From Deinococcus aquaedulcis (GTDB lineage Bacteria; Deinococcota; Deinococci; Deinococcales; Deinococcaceae): a stretch of DNA of 64,000 bases. Below, piece by piece: positions 1 through 9,708 of the stretch. The translations under genes and the position numbers were made by a program. Position 1 is the stretch's first letter. Every line of letters starts with the position of its first letter. The stretch spans positions 62,001 to 126,000 of the forward strand of contig NZ_JAHRBL010000005.1 of assembly GCF_019693445.1 (NCBI RefSeq), given 5' to 3'. Below the pieces are notes generated by a model. It had not been told where the DNA came from. It searched no databases and worked only from the letters and a program-made list of their open reading frames with translations.

Positions 1-1011
1 CAGGCGTACGCGGCGGCCGGGCTCCACTCTGACCACGAGGCCACCACGCCCGAAGAGGCCTGGGCGCGCCTGCGCGCGGGCCTGTGGCTGATGGTGCGTG
101 AGGGCTCGGCAGCGCGCAACCTGCAGGCCCTGCTGCCGGTGCTGCGCGCAGGCCCCCGCCGCGCCATGCTGGTCAGCGACGACGTGAGCGTGGACGAACT
201 GCTCTCGCTGGGACACCTGGACCGCCTGCTGCGCGCCTGCGTGGCGGAGGGGCTGCACCCGGCCCACGCGGTGGCGCTGGTCACCTGCAACCCGGCCGAA
301 TACTGGGGCCTGCACGACTACGGGCTGGTGGCCCCGGGCCACCTTGCAGACTTCGTGCTGCTGCGCGACCTGCAGAGCTTCGAGGTGTTGGACACCTTCG
401 TGGGCGGCCAGGAGGCTCGCGCCGGCACCCATACCCCGGCGTTGGCCAGCGGCGGCGTGCAGCTGGGACCCGGCTGGGACGCGGCCCGCTTTGAGGTGCC
501 CGCCCACTGGCCGGTGATGCAGGTGCGGCCCGACCAGATCACCACCGGGGTGGGGGCCCCGGGCACGGGCGACGCCCGGCTGGTGGTGGCCGACCGCTAC
601 GGGCGCGGCGAGTGGGCCAGCTGCTGGACCTCTGGCACCGGGCTGAGCGGCGCCACCCTGGGCATCAGCGTGCTGCACGACGCCCACCACGCCGCGTTTC
701 TGGGCGGCACCGACGAGGATGTCCGTGTGGCGGGCCGGGCATTGGAAGCCCTGGGGGGCGGCGCGGTGGTGGTCTCGGGCGGACAGGTGCGCGCCCAGCT
801 GCCTCTCCCCTACGCAGGCCTGATGACGGACCTGCCGCCGGCCCAGGCCGCCGCCGCCCTGGAGGCGATCACTGCGGCCTGCCACGCAGCGGGGAGCACC
901 CTGCCCTATCCCGTCACCACCCTCAGCTTCCTGGGCCTGAGCGTGATTCCGGCCCTGAAACTCACGCCGCGCGGCCTGCTGGACGTGGCCGCGTGGCGCC
1001 TGCTGGACTGA
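1..1011 (+). CDS. ade: Adenine deaminase, C-terminal part (5' end outside window)
   Basis: The frame is open from the first base, so the N-terminal half is missing. Adenine deaminase converts adenine to hypoxanthine and ammonia in purine salvage, using a metal-dependent amidohydrolase fold. The visible part starts at the SDHE metal-site region, continues through REGSAARNL and the SDDV segment, and ends with the C-terminal domain typical of bacterial Ade proteins (a HDAHH segment, then a TLSFLGLSVIPALK-like tail). These signatures separate it from other amidohydrolases. The stop is followed by a short palindrome (1022-1052) belonging to an intergenic repeat, not a U-rich terminator. Confidence 0.88.
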   Translation, partial: QAYAAAGLHSDHEATTPEEAWARLRAGLWLMVREGSAARNLQALLPVLRAGPRRAMLVSDDVSVDELLSLGHLDRLLRACVAEGLHPAHAVALVTCNPAEYWGLHDYGLVAPGHLADFVLLRDLQSFEVLDTFVGGQEARAGTHTPALASGGVQLGPGWDAARFEVPAHWPVMQVRPDQITTGVGAPGTGDARLVVADRYGRGEWASCWTSGTGLSGATLGISVLHDAHHAAFLGGTDEDVRVAGRALEALGGGAVVVSGGQVRAQLPLPYAGLMTDLPPAQAAAALEAITAACHAAGSTLPYPVTTLSFLGLSVIPALKLTPRGLLDVAAWRLLD

Positions 1012-1015
1012 TCAG

Positions 1016-1167
1016 CATTCCGGTTCATCCGTTCTTCCCTCACGGATGAACCCGACCGGAGGGGCTCGCAGAGCGGCGCAGCAGAGCAGGAACAACGGGG
1101 ACGGAGAGGTGTGGACGCACCGAAGCGACGCGCAGGGGCTGGAACGGATGATCCGGAAGCCGTATGC
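1016..1167. repeat. Composite intergenic repeat with perfect 11-bp inverted repeat
   Basis: An 11-bp perfect inverted repeat (ggttcatccgt at 1022-1032, acggatgaacc at 1042-1052, 9-nt loop) follows the ade stop. It is followed by a CTCGCAGAGC(G/T)GCGCAGCAG-type core (about 1065-1083) and by a cggatgatccgg segment (1145-1156). The same modules recur at 24894-24964, 31001-31042, 33085-33126 and 54640-54765. The spacer therefore appears to be mosaic non-coding repeat, as known in Deinococcus genomes (small non-coding repeats). Confidence 0.7.
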
Positions 1168-1254
1168 CCCCGCCTCCCCCCACTGGAATCTGGACAGGGC
1201 GTCCCATCTGGGGTAGGTGGGCGCCGGGTCAGGGCTCTACACTGCCGCGAGGCC

Positions 1255-2919
1255 ATGTCCGCCCCGCCCTCCTCGTTGCCCCAGTGGCGCCCGCGCACCC
1301 CCACGCAGGCGCTGCGGGCCTTTGCGGCCTCGCGGGCGTGGCTGCTCTCGGCGCTGCTGCTCACCCAGGCGCTGACCCTGTTGGCCGCGCTGTGGACTGA
1401 GCGCCAGTGGCAGGAGCGGGCGCTGCGGGCCCAGGCCCAGACCAACCTGACCCAGATGGCGCAGCTGACCTCGGTGAGTGTGCAGACGTACCTGCAGGCG
1501 GCCGAACAGATCGTGCAGCTGGAGCAGCGCAACGTGCGCGCGGGCCTGCTGCGCCCCAGCGACGAGGCGCAGACGCTGCAGGCCTTTGACGCGCTGCTGG
1601 ACACCCTGCCGCAGCTGAGCGGCGTGATGGCCGCGCAGGCCGACGGCCGCTTTGTCTTTGCGCGGCGCGACGGGCCCCAGGACCAGGGCCGCTTTACCCG
1701 GGTGATTCGGGTGCAGCCCAGCCGGCGCGTGATCAGCCGCACCGTGGACGCGGCGGGCCGGGTGCAATCGGTGTCGCCGCGCGACGAAGGCTATGACCCC
1801 CGCCAGCGCCCCTGGTATCAGCTGGCCCAGGCCCGTCCCGGACAGGTGGTCTGGACTGACCCCTACGTGTTCGCCACCTCGCAGGAACCCGGCATCACGG
1901 CCGCGCTGGGCGACCGCAGCGGGCTGGTGGTGGGGGTGGACGTGCAACTGCAGCAGCTGGCCGACCTGCTGCGCCGCCTGCCGCTGGGGCCGCAGGGCCG
2001 GGCCTTTCTGGCCGATGCCCAGGGGCGTGCCATCGCCACCTCGCGGGCGTGGCCGGGTGGGCAGCGGGGGCCAGACGGACAGGCGAACGTACCGCTGCTG
2101 TCAGCAGTGGCCGACGCGCCGCTGCACGCCCTGCTGGGGCCGCAGGGCCGGCCGCAGCTGTTTCCCCAGGCCCACTGGGTCACGCTGGAGGGCGAACTGT
2201 ACGCGGCGGTGGTGCAGCCGGTGCAGGTGCAGCCGGGCGTGCAGTGGGTGGTGGGGGTCTACGGCCCGGCCGCTGAACTGATGGGCGCCCCCGGGCGGCG
2301 CGGCGCGTGGCCCTTCGTGCTGCTGACCAGCCTGCTCAGCGGTCTGCTGGCGTGGCCGCTGGTGCGCCGCGCCACCCGCCCCCTGGCCGAACTGCAGCGC
2401 CAGGCCACCACCGATCCCCTCACCGGCCTGCCCAACCGCGCCAGCTTTCTGGCCGAACTGGACGAGGTGCTGCGCCAGCCCCCGGAAGGCGCCCTGGGCG
2501 TGGCAATTTTCGATCTGGACGGCTTCAAGGCCGTGAACGACACCTACGGCCACCCGGCCGGCGACGAGGTGCTGCACGCGGTGGGCGCCCGCATGCTGGC
2601 CGCCGCCCACATTGGCGACACGCTGGGGCGGCTGGGCGGCGACGAATTTGCCCTGATCGTGCAGGCCGACAGCGCCGAGGAGGTGCGGCTGCGCGTCGAG
2701 GGCGTGCTGCACGCCCTGGGCCACCGCCCGGTGACCGCTGCGGGGGTGCCCCACGCCCTGACCAGCACCGCTGGCCTCGCCTTTGTGCCGGCTGGCAGCG
2801 CCCCCACTCCCAGCCTGATGCTGGCCCGCGCCGACACCGCCCTGATCCGGGGCAAGCGGCGCGAGAAGGGGCGGCTGTGGGTGGACGGCGAGGTCACCAT
2901 GCCCACCCTGTTCCGGTAG
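1255..2919 (+). CDS. Membrane-anchored GGDEF diguanylate cyclase with extracytoplasmic sensor domain
   Basis: 554 aa. One membrane segment lies near residues 28-48 and a second near 350-370. They bracket about 300 residues that look like a periplasmic dCache/Cache sensor (the RPWY motif is typical of that fold). The C-terminal GGDEF domain has an intact GGDEF at residues 461-465, so it should make cyclic di-GMP from two GTP. No RxxD inhibitory site is obvious just before it, and there is no EAL domain. The ATG at 1255 was chosen because the upstream in-frame extension has no membrane or domain character and runs through the intergenic repeat; a TACACT hexamer lies at 1238-1243. The ligand cannot be told from sequence. 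Confidence 0.9.
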   Translation: MSAPPSSLPQWRPRTPTQALRAFAASRAWLLSALLLTQALTLLAALWTERQWQERALRAQAQTNLTQMAQLTSVSVQTYLQAAEQIVQLEQRNVRAGLLRPSDEAQTLQAFDALLDTLPQLSGVMAAQADGRFVFARRDGPQDQGRFTRVIRVQPSRRVISRTVDAAGRVQSVSPRDEGYDPRQRPWYQLAQARPGQVVWTDPYVFATSQEPGITAALGDRSGLVVGVDVQLQQLADLLRRLPLGPQGRAFLADAQGRAIATSRAWPGGQRGPDGQANVPLLSAVADAPLHALLGPQGRPQLFPQAHWVTLEGELYAAVVQPVQVQPGVQWVVGVYGPAAELMGAPGRRGAWPFVLLTSLLSGLLAWPLVRRATRPLAELQRQATTDPLTGLPNRASFLAELDEVLRQPPEGALGVAIFDLDGFKAVNDTYGHPAGDEVLHAVGARMLAAAHIGDTLGRLGGDEFALIVQADSAEEVRLRVEGVLHALGHRPVTAAGVPHALTSTAGLAFVPAGSAPTPSLMLARADTALIRGKRREKGRLWVDGEVTMPTLFR

Positions 2920-2939
2920 CCCGTGTCATGCTGGGGGCC

Positions 2940-3323
2940 ATGACGCAACAGGTGACCGTGCAGGTGGAAGGCTACGGCGAGATTCAGGCGCGCGCCGGGG
3001 AACGGCTGGTGCTGGCGCTGGAGCGCGGCGGGGTGGACATCCTGCACCGCTGCGGGGGCGTGGCGCGCTGCACCACCTGCCGCGTGAGCTTTCAGGACGG
3101 CGAGCCAGACGCCATGACGGCCGCCGAATACGACAAGCTGCAGGAAAAGGGCCTGCTGGGCACCGCGCGGCTGTCCTGCCAGATCGAGTGCACCCCGGAC
3201 ATGGCGCTGACCCCACTGCAAACCGCGCGCAGCAGCGGCCTGGAACCCGGCAAGGCCCCCGCTGAGCAGATTGAGCCCGAGCCGGTCTGGACCACCCGCC
3301 CCGGCGCCTCCACCGAGGGGTAA
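2940..3323 (+). CDS. [2Fe-2S] ferredoxin-like protein
   Basis: 127 aa. A plant-type ferredoxin fold is indicated by the Cys pattern CGGVARCTTC (C-x5-C-x2-C) near residues 38-47 and a fourth Cys in LSCQ near residue 80, which together would ligate one [2Fe-2S] cluster. The last ~35 residues form a Pro/Glu-rich tail not needed for the fold. An ATG at 2928 is in frame, but it lies inside CATGCT (2927-2932), which resembles the -10 boxes found 7 nt before other starts here, so 2940 is preferred as a leaderless start. It probably acts as a soluble electron carrier; the partner is unknown. Confidence 0.85.
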   Translation: MTQQVTVQVEGYGEIQARAGERLVLALERGGVDILHRCGGVARCTTCRVSFQDGEPDAMTAAEYDKLQEKGLLGTARLSCQIECTPDMALTPLQTARSSGLEPGKAPAEQIEPEPVWTTRPGASTEG

Positions 3324-3453
3324 GGGTTCAGGAGGGGCGCAGCAGGCATCCGGGAACCCCTGAATGCAGCGCCCAGAGGGTTGGAAGATTCTCCGTAGTC
3401 TTTGCTGCTGAGTCAAACTCGACGCTCTGCGAAAAGAAGCATTGCAGCAAAAG

Positions 3454-3482
3454 AGCGCCCCAGGCAGTGTTCCCGGGGCGCT
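3454..3482 (-). terminator. Rho-independent terminator of the pfkB-mltG-DUF421 operon
   Basis: Inverted repeat agcgcccc (3454-3461) / ggggcgct (3475-3482) with a 13-nt loop. Read leftward, the stem is followed by CTTTTGC, giving a short U tract. It lies 60 nt beyond the stop of the DUF421 gene. The spacer 3324-3543 holds nothing else recognisable. Confidence 0.7.
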
Positions 3483-3543
3483 TCAGCGTCTATGGCGGGT
3501 CTGGACAAGGATTGCCCCTCGCCATCGGGTCCTCCTCTTATCC

Positions 3544-4335
3544 TCAGCGGGTGCCCGGCACGCCAGGGCCACGGCCGCCGCCTTCGCCGCGCTCTTCGGG
3601 GGTAGGGGGCTCGCCGGGGCCCAGGGGGTCGGCGGTGGCCTGGGTCCAGCGCGACTCGCCGCAGGTGCAACTCATGGCCGACAGCGACTCGGCGGGCTCT
3701 GGCGCGGGGCGCACCTGCCCACAGTTCAAGCAGGCCACCGGGCCCCGGTAGTCGTCGGCAGGGGTCAGTTCGCGGGGGGGTTCCAGGTCCCAGGGCGGCA
3801 CCACGGCCAGGCCAGGGGGCGGGTTCTGCGCGTGGGTAAACACGGTCAGGGCACCGTCCTGCTCGAAGTACAGCCGCTGCACCTGCCCCAGCTGGCGCAC
3901 CCCCTGGGCACGCAGGCGCTCGAACACGTCCTCGCGGCTGAGGTTGGCGCGCACCATGGCCTGCCGGCTCAGCACGCCGTCGCGCACCAGTTCAATGGGC
4001 GTGCCCTCCACAAAGGTCTCGACCGTCTCGCTATGAATCACCAGATGCGACAGCAGGCGCTGCAGGGCCACCACCAGCGCCAGCACCAGCATGGCGTGCA
4101 GCAGCGGCACCTCGGGGTAGAACATCGGGTCGCCCGCCGCCGAACCCAGGCCAATCACGATGGCCAGTTCCAGCGGACTGAGCTGCGCCAGCCCCCGCTT
4201 GCCGGTCACGCGCAGCAGGAACACCAGCCACAGGAACATCAGGGTGGTGCGAAAGGCGATTTCCAGCAGAAACAGCGGGGGGACGTCCCCCAGGAACATG
4301 CGGCCCCAGTCAAAGGGCACGATCTCAGCGCTCAT
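3544..4335 (-). CDS. DUF421 (YetF-like) membrane protein with C-terminal Cys-pair tail
   Basis: 263 aa. The N-terminal half has three hydrophobic segments (about residues 20-45, 55-75 and 80-100). It is followed by the soluble domain of the DUF421/YetF family, recognisable from RVTGKRG, SPLELAIVIGLGSAAGD and the region around LSREDVFERLR. Its biochemical role is not established; YetF relatives are linked to sporulation and germination membranes in Bacillus. The last ~70 residues are unusual: after the family domain there are CLNCGQ and CTCGE pairs, which look like a small zinc-ribbon or rubredoxin-like knuckle, then a Gly/Pro-rich tail. It overlaps the upstream small ORF by 11 nt and is the last gene of a four-gene leftward operon. 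Confidence 0.82.
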   Translation of the reverse strand: MSAEIVPFDWGRMFLGDVPPLFLLEIAFRTTLMFLWLVFLLRVTGKRGLAQLSPLELAIVIGLGSAAGDPMFYPEVPLLHAMLVLALVVALQRLLSHLVIHSETVETFVEGTPIELVRDGVLSRQAMVRANLSREDVFERLRAQGVRQLGQVQRLYFEQDGALTVFTHAQNPPPGLAVVPPWDLEPPRELTPADDYRGPVACLNCGQVRPAPEPAESLSAMSCTCGESRWTQATADPLGPGEPPTPEERGEGGGRGPGVPGTR

Positions 4336-4507
4336 CGGGGCTCTCCTCGGGGATCAGGCCCAGGCCAGCCAGGATGCGCGCCCGCTCCCAGCCGGTCAGG
4401 GCGGCCAGCTCGGCCAGTGCCTGTTCAAATTCGGGGGTGCCCGGCGGCAGGGCGCGCAGCCGCGCCCACAGCGCGTTGCGCTCCTCCAAAAAGGCCCGCC
4501 GGGTCAC
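4325..4507 (-). CDS. Small hypothetical protein (60 aa)
   Basis: 60 aa, rich in Ala, Leu, Glu and Arg, predicted mainly helical (two helices around residues 4-18 and 26-48), no signal peptide and no cysteines. It starts 6 nt after the mltG stop and its end overlaps the start of the DUF421 gene by 11 nt, so it is almost certainly translated as part of the operon. No family is recognised. Its position between a peptidoglycan enzyme and a membrane protein suggests a role at the envelope, but this is inference only. Confidence 0.6.
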   Translation of the reverse strand: MTRRAFLEERNALWARLRALPPGTPEFEQALAELAALTGWERARILAGLGLIPEESPDER

Positions 4508-4513
4508 CGCTGC

Positions 4514-5542
4514 CTACCGGTAGCGGGCGATGTCGCGGTTGTGCTCCGCGAACGAGTGGTTCACGTAAATCTTGCGGTTCCGGCCGTGCAGGAAGTACAG
4601 CGCCTCGCGGCCATCTTGCAGGGTGCGCTGGGGGTTCAGAACCGCCAGCAGCGCCGCCTGCCCGGGGTTGTTGATGGGCCCGGCGGGCAGCCCGGCGCGC
4701 GTATAGGTGTTGTAGGGCGTGTCACGCTTGAAATCCCCGGCCGGGCGGTCCAGTTCCGGCAGGTCCTTGCCCAGGCCGTAGGCCACGGTGGGGTCGCTGC
4801 CCAGGGTCATGGGCACCTTCAGGCGGTTCAGGAACACCCCGGCAATAATGGGCATTTCCCCGTCATTGGCAGCCTCGGCCTGCACCATGCTGGCCAGCAC
4901 CACCCAGTCGCGCACGCTCAGGCCCAGCGCCTTGGCCCGGGCCACATTGGCCGGGGTAAATTCCTGCTCCATGCGCGCCACCATCGTCTGCACGATGGTG
5001 CGGGCGCTGTCCTTAGGCCGGAACTCGTACGTGGCCGGAAACACGAAGCCTTCAAGGTCGCGCGCCTTGCCCGCGTGGCGGGACAGGCTGGCGTCGTTCA
5101 GGGCCGCGCGCAGGGCCGCGCCGTCAAAGCCAGCCTTCTGGAAAATGGCGGGCAGGTCTTTCACCCGGCGCCCTTCGGGGATGGTCACGGTGACGGTGGG
5201 AATGCGCGCGGGCCCGGCCAGCTTGTCGGCCACCTGGGCCAGCGTCATGCGGCCACTGAGGTCATACAGGCCCTCTTTCAACCGGCCAGCGGTTCCCTCG
5301 CGGCGCATGTACAGGCGCAGGGCGTCGGCACTTTTCACGATGCCCCTCTCCTGCAGCTGGGCCGCTACCCCCGCCAGCGTGTCGCCGGGTTGCACCTCCA
5401 GGGTGTAGGCGCCGCCCCCCGCCGGGGCGAGCAGGCTGCGCACGTACAGCGCCGCGCCGCCGGCCCCCAACAGCAGCAGGGTCAGCAGGCCCAGCACCAG
5501 CCGCAGCCACAGGGGCGGCCCCGACCTCTTCAGCCGGGTCAT
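4514..5542 (-). CDS. mltG: Endolytic murein transglycosylase
   Basis: 342 aa. MltG cleaves nascent glycan strands at the inner membrane and sets glycan chain length. A single N-terminal membrane anchor lies at about residues 11-32. A LysM-like segment ([18 protein letters not shown]) follows at about residues 46-65. The catalytic YceG domain shows FVFPATYEF, the ASMVQAEA block (the family pattern is A-S-hydrophobic-[EQ]-x-E, and the last Glu is kept), [21 protein letters not shown] and the C-terminal YFLHGRN. Length is normal for the family. Its ATG overlaps the stop of the upstream sugar kinase (ATGA), indicating translational coupling. Confidence 0.93.
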   Translation of the reverse strand: MTRLKRSGPPLWLRLVLGLLTLLLLGAGGAALYVRSLLAPAGGGAYTLEVQPGDTLAGVAAQLQERGIVKSADALRLYMRREGTAGRLKEGLYDLSGRMTLAQVADKLAGPARIPTVTVTIPEGRRVKDLPAIFQKAGFDGAALRAALNDASLSRHAGKARDLEGFVFPATYEFRPKDSARTIVQTMVARMEQEFTPANVARAKALGLSVRDWVVLASMVQAEAANDGEMPIIAGVFLNRLKVPMTLGSDPTVAYGLGKDLPELDRPAGDFKRDTPYNTYTRAGLPAGPINNPGQAALLAVLNPQRTLQDGREALYFLHGRNRKIYVNHSFAEHNRDIARYR

Positions 5543-6498
5543 GCGCGGCCCCCACGCAGGCGGGCGCGCAGATCGTCGTCGGCCGGGGGACGGGCGCCGA
5601 AGCGGGCCACCACCCAGCCGCCCACCTGCACCGCCAGCTGCGCGGCCTTCACCGCGTCGCGGTGGGCCAGCCAGCCAGCCAGAAAGGCGCCCCCAAAGGC
5701 GTCTCCGGCACCCGTGGCATCAATGGCGCGGTCCTCGGTGGCGGGCACCTGCACGCGCGGCTGCTCTGGGCCCTCAATCAGCACACCCTCGTCGTCCAGC
5801 TTCATCACGATCAATGCGTGTGGGAACTGGGTGCGGAACCACGTCATGGCGCCCTCCCGGTCCAGACAGCCACTCATGGCGCGGGCCTCGTCGTCGTTGG
5901 GAAACAGGATGTCAAAGGGCACACCCGCGAGCACCTGCAGGAAGTTGTCGCGCCCCATGCCCTGAATCATCTGAAAGCTGCCCGGGTCCAGGCTGAGGGT
6001 CGCGCCGCCTGCGCGCGCCAGCGCCGCCGCGTGCAGCGCCGCCGCCTGGGGGGGATCGCGGAACAGGCTCCAGGCGGTCAGGTGCAGGTGCGCGGCACCG
6101 GCCAGGGCACTGGTGGGTACCTCTTCAGGCAGCAGTTCCCAGTCGGCGCCCTGGCCGGTCAGCATGGCGCGCTGGCCCCGGCGGTCAATCAGGCCCAGAA
6201 TCACGCCGGTGGGGTGCTGGGTGCTCAGGGTCAGGTGGGCGTCCACGCCCTCGGCGCGCAGTTCGGCGGTGGCCAGTTCGCCAAAGCGGTCGCGGCCAAT
6301 CTTGCCCACAAAGCGCGCAGGGTAGCCCGCGCGCTGGGCCCAGACGGCGAGGTTGGCGGCGCTGCCGCCGCCCGACAGCTCAATGCGGCCGGTGCTGTCG
6401 CCGCCGGGCAGCAGCAGCGTGTCGGGTTTGGCCAGCACGTCCCAGGTCAGGTCGCCCAGGGACACCAGCGGCAGGGGGGTTGCAATGTGGGCGGTCAT
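5539..6498 (-). CDS. PfkB-family carbohydrate kinase
   Basis: 319 aa. The ribokinase/PfkB fold is indicated by [16 protein letters not shown] near the N-terminus and the C-terminal signature [13 protein letters not shown] with the catalytic Asp of the family. It should phosphorylate a sugar or nucleoside hydroxyl with ATP; the substrate cannot be fixed (ribokinase, fructokinase and KDG kinase relatives all look alike). The start at 6498 is preferred because upstream in-frame sequence contains no family similarity and TATGCT lies just upstream at 6510-6515. It heads the operon with mltG, the 60-aa ORF and DUF421. Confidence 0.85.
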   Translation of the reverse strand: MTAHIATPLPLVSLGDLTWDVLAKPDTLLLPGGDSTGRIELSGGGSAANLAVWAQRAGYPARFVGKIGRDRFGELATAELRAEGVDAHLTLSTQHPTGVILGLIDRRGQRAMLTGQGADWELLPEEVPTSALAGAAHLHLTAWSLFRDPPQAAALHAAALARAGGATLSLDPGSFQMIQGMGRDNFLQVLAGVPFDILFPNDDEARAMSGCLDREGAMTWFRTQFPHALIVMKLDDEGVLIEGPEQPRVQVPATEDRAIDATGAGDAFGGAFLAGWLAHRDAVKAAQLAVQVGGWVVARFGARPPADDDLRARLRGGRA

Positions 6499-6560
6499 GT
6501 CCGCCCCGCAGCATACCGCCCTGGCCTTCCCCCGCCAGGGGAGGGCGGGGCGTTTCCCCC

Positions 6561-6590
6561 TTGAGGGGCGCGCCACCCCCCCGCTAGCAT
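6561..6590 (+). promoter_or_regulatory. Putative leaderless promoter of the molybdopterin-fold gene
   Basis: TTGAGG (6561-6566) and TAGCAT (6585-6590) are separated by 18 nt. The in-frame ATG at 6589 falls inside the -10 box. The next in-frame start, GTG at 6598, lies 7 nt downstream, the spacing repeated at many genes in this window. No ribosome binding site precedes it. Confidence 0.6.
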
Positions 6591-6597
6591 GGGCGGC

Positions 6598-7137
6598 GTG
6601 CGTTCTGCTCTGCCGCTGCTGCTGTGTGCCGTCCTGCTGGGTCTGGGCGCGCAGGCGGTAAGGGCACCCGCGCCCATCCCCTTTCCATACGTGGGCCCCG
6701 CGCGCAGCGCCCTGGGCCCGCTGCCGGCCCCCCGCACGGGCGAGCGGCCCCTGCTGACCCTGCGCGGCCAGACCCCCGAACTGCTGACCCTCTCGCAACT
6801 GCGCGCGCTGCCGGCCACGCGCTACAACAGCACCCAGCCGCAACTGGGCCAGAGCTTTACTTACCGGGGCGTGCCGCTGCGCGACCTGGCGCGCCGGGGC
6901 GGCTTTGCCGGGCGCGACCTGCGCGTGACCGCTGAGGACGGCTTCGTGGCCATCATTGCCGCCAGCGACTACATGACGGCGCCCATCATGGTGGCTTACG
7001 AGGCGGGCGGCAAGCCCATTCCCACGCTGAAAAAGGGCCCGCTGCTGATCGTGTTTCCCCCGGACCCCCTGCGGTTTCCGCGCCGGCCCTACGGCAGCCA
7101 GTGGGTGTGGTTCGTGCGCAGCGTCGGCCCACGCTGA
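6598..7137 (+). CDS. Secreted molybdopterin-binding (sulfite-oxidase-fold) domain protein
   Basis: 179 aa from the GTG start. An N-terminal hydrophobic segment (about residues 3-20, ending GAQA) is a likely signal peptide. The rest resembles the oxidoreductase molybdopterin-binding domain (SUOX/YedY fold): a [11 protein letters not shown] segment, ITAEDGF-like [11 protein letters not shown], then a PLLIVFPPD region and a WVWFVRSV end. It is much shorter than a complete enzyme and lacks an obvious Cys ligand for molybdenum, so a ligand-sensing role is as likely as catalysis. Its stop overlaps the start of the following sensor kinase (TGATG), suggesting the two act together outside and inside the membrane. 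Confidence 0.75.
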   Translation: MRSALPLLLCAVLLGLGAQAVRAPAPIPFPYVGPARSALGPLPAPRTGERPLLTLRGQTPELLTLSQLRALPATRYNSTQPQLGQSFTYRGVPLRDLARRGGFAGRDLRVTAEDGFVAIIAASDYMTAPIMVAYEAGGKPIPTLKKGPLLIVFPPDPLRFPRRPYGSQWVWFVRSVGPR

Positions 7138-8342
7138 TGCGGCTGTGGCCGGCGGCGCTGGGGCGGCGCGACCTGCTGCTCGCCGCGCTGCCGGGCGTGC
7201 TGTCCACGGCGCTGCTGCTGGCGGCCTTTGCCCCGGCGCAGCGCACCCTGGCCAACCCCGCCAACTCCTGGACCGCCTACAGCTACGACTCGCTGCTCAA
7301 CCGCGTGCACCTGTACGCCCTGGCGCAGCGCGATCCTCACGCCACCCCGGAAGAGGTGCGCGCCCGGCGCGAACAGGCCCTCTCCAGCCTGAGCAGCCGC
7401 GCGGCCATGGAAAGGGAGTTTCAGGAGCTGCCCAGCCTGGAAGCCGACGCCGGCTACCGTATGGAGGAGCTGCGCGACCTGCTGCGCCGGGGTCGCCCGG
7501 CCGACACCACTGAGGCGCTGGCTATTGCCCAGGCCCTGAACGCCTCGGCCCACCTCCGCCTGAACGCACTGCGGGACCAACTGCTGCGCACCCTGAACGT
7601 GATCAAGCTGAGCGTGGTGCTGACCGCCATTCTCACCGGCCTGATCAGCACCCTGCTGATCGCCCGGGCCCTCACCTCGGCCCGGCAGGCCCAGCAGGCC
7701 CGCCACGCGCGCGAGGCCCAGCACAAAGAAGCGCTGGGCATGGCGGCCCACGAACTACGCCGGCCCCTGCAGGCCCTGCTGCTGGCCACCGACGCCCTGC
7801 GCGGCCAGGACAACCTGCGCGCGCGGGAAAAGCTGCTGCGCATCATCGAGGAGCAGGCGGCCTTTCTGGCGGCGCGCACCGAACTGGAGCGCCTGGACGG
7901 CATGTACGTGAACATCAGCCCCCGGCCCCAGCCCACCGATCTGGCCACGCTCCTCAGCGGCCTGGACAGCGCGCGGGTACGGGTGCGCCGCCCGCCGGGG
8001 CCGGTGGTGTCGACCGTGGACAGCGCACAGGTACGGCAGGTGGTGGAAAATCTAGTGGAAAACGCCCTGCGCTACTCGGCCGGGCCGGTGCTGGTGGTGC
8101 TGTGCGCGCCCACCGACACCAGCGGCCCGCTGATCCGGGTGCTGGACCGGGGCCCGGGCCTGCCGCCCGAACAGCGCGAGGCGGTGTTCGCCGTGGGCCA
8201 TGACCGCCCGCGCGTGGCCAGCGGGCGCGGCCTGGGGCTGCCCCTGGCGCGCCGGCTGGCCCGCGCCAACGGCGCCGACCTCACGCTGCACGAGGCCCAG
8301 GGCGGCGGCCTGGAAGCCCGGGTGGCCTTCGGGCAGGGGTAG
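7137..8342 (+). CDS. Sensor histidine kinase
   Basis: 401 aa. A first membrane segment lies at about residues 12-32, then an extracytoplasmic region of ~120 residues, a second segment near 155-177, then the kinase core. The H box is [11 protein letters not shown] with the phosphorylatable His. The N box is [11 protein letters not shown], the G1 box is DRGPGLPPE and the G2 box is GRGLGLPLA. No response regulator gene is adjacent, so the partner is encoded elsewhere. It is coupled translationally to the preceding molybdopterin-fold protein, which is a plausible periplasmic sensing subunit. The signal is unknown. Confidence 0.88.
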   Translation: MRLWPAALGRRDLLLAALPGVLSTALLLAAFAPAQRTLANPANSWTAYSYDSLLNRVHLYALAQRDPHATPEEVRARREQALSSLSSRAAMEREFQELPSLEADAGYRMEELRDLLRRGRPADTTEALAIAQALNASAHLRLNALRDQLLRTLNVIKLSVVLTAILTGLISTLLIARALTSARQAQQARHAREAQHKEALGMAAHELRRPLQALLLATDALRGQDNLRAREKLLRIIEEQAAFLAARTELERLDGMYVNISPRPQPTDLATLLSGLDSARVRVRRPPGPVVSTVDSAQVRQVVENLVENALRYSAGPVLVVLCAPTDTSGPLIRVLDRGPGLPPEQREAVFAVGHDRPRVASGRGLGLPLARRLARANGADLTLHEAQGGGLEARVAFGQG

Positions 8343-8522
8343 GGGCAGAGGGGCAGCTGGCAGGGCCTGGACTCATCTTCCCCACCTCATTTAGCGCCGG
8401 CGTAGCCGCCCACAGGGCCAGCGCGCACGTTCCCACGTCAGCAAGAAGGTCCCACACACCGCCCATTGCGGTCCTCTTTAGGGTTGCGCCTGTCCCGGGG
8501 CCGGGGCCCACACAATGCCCCT

Positions 8523-9545
8523 ATGCGAATCCCGAAACGACTGCTGTTGCTGGGGGCCGCAGGCGCCCTCGCGGCCCGGCGCGCCCTGAAGACCCCCTAC
8601 GACCTGAGTGGCAAGACCGTGCTGATCACCGGCGGCTCTCGCGGGCTGGGGCTGGCGCTGGCCCAGGAATTCCTGAACCGGGGCGCCCGCGTAACCCTGA
8701 TGGCCCGCACCGAGGCGGACCTGAAGAGGGCCCAGGCGCGCCTGAACGCGGGCGACCGCGTGAGCACCGTCACCGGCAACGTGGCCGTGCCCGAAGACGC
8801 CGCGCGCGCCGTGCAGGCCACTGTGCAGGCCCACGGGCGCCTGGACGTGCTGGTGAACAACGCGGGCATCATTCAGCTGGGGCCGGTCGCCCACGCCACC
8901 GAAGAAGACTTCCGCACGGCCATGGAGGTCAACGCCTTCGGGCCGCTGCGTCTGATCCGCGCCGCGCTGCCCCACCTGCGCGGCGGCGGCCGGGTGCTGA
9001 TCGTGTCCTCGCTGGGGGGCAAGGTGGCGATTCCGCACCTCACGCCCTACACCATGAGCAAGTTCGCCTCGGCGGGGCTGGGGCAGGCGCTGCGGCAGGA
9101 ACTGGCGCGCGAGGGCGTGGAGGTCACCACCGTCTTGCCGGGCCTGATGCGCACGGGCAGCCCGATGAACGCGCCGGTCAAGGGCCAGCCGCACAAGGAA
9201 TACGCCCTGTTTGCCACCCTCGCCGCCTCGCCGCTGCTGTCACTGGACGCCCACGAAGCCTCGCGGCGCATTGTGAACGCCCTGGTGCGCGGGGACGTGG
9301 AGGCCATGATCGGCGGGCCCGCCCTGCTGCTGCGCACCGCCCAGGCGCTGGCGCCGCAGCTGACCTCTGACCTGCTGCGCCTGGGCAACCGCCTGTTGCC
9401 TGGCCCCGGGGCCAGCGACGGCATGGTGGAGGGCCGCGCGGTGGAAAGTGCCCTGACCCGCGCCAACCCCATCAAGCGCGGGGCCGAAGAGGAATTCAAC
9501 CAGCGCGGCGCGCACGGCCACGCCCCGGGCAGCGACCTGAACTGA
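8523..9545 (+). CDS. Short-chain dehydrogenase/reductase (SDR)
   Basis: 340 aa. Classical SDR: nucleotide-binding TGGSRGLG near residue 40, NNAG, catalytic Ser in VSSLGG and YTMSK carrying the Tyr-Lys pair. A ~20-residue N-terminal hydrophobic segment precedes the fold, and a C-terminal extension of ~90 residues contains another hydrophobic stretch, so membrane association is likely. The substrate is unknown. The start at 8523 follows a CACAAT hexamer (8511-8516) by 6 nt with no Shine-Dalgarno sequence. The spacer 8343-8510 holds no recognised element. Confidence 0.88.
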   Translation: MRIPKRLLLLGAAGALAARRALKTPYDLSGKTVLITGGSRGLGLALAQEFLNRGARVTLMARTEADLKRAQARLNAGDRVSTVTGNVAVPEDAARAVQATVQAHGRLDVLVNNAGIIQLGPVAHATEEDFRTAMEVNAFGPLRLIRAALPHLRGGGRVLIVSSLGGKVAIPHLTPYTMSKFASAGLGQALRQELAREGVEVTTVLPGLMRTGSPMNAPVKGQPHKEYALFATLAASPLLSLDAHEASRRIVNALVRGDVEAMIGGPALLLRTAQALAPQLTSDLLRLGNRLLPGPGASDGMVEGRAVESALTRANPIKRGAEEEFNQRGAHGHAPGSDLN

Positions 9546-9708
9546 CCGCGCCAGCTCTGCCTTTGGCCCGCTGTCATCCAGCCCCGGAAAACAGCCGCGC
9601 GCCTTGAGGCAGCCGTCACAGAGTAAGGCGGGGCGCACTCTGGGGCAGGGCCGCCCAGTTGACTGCCAGAGCATTGTTCCCAGCGTTCCCATTCCCGCAG
9701 GAGGCCCC

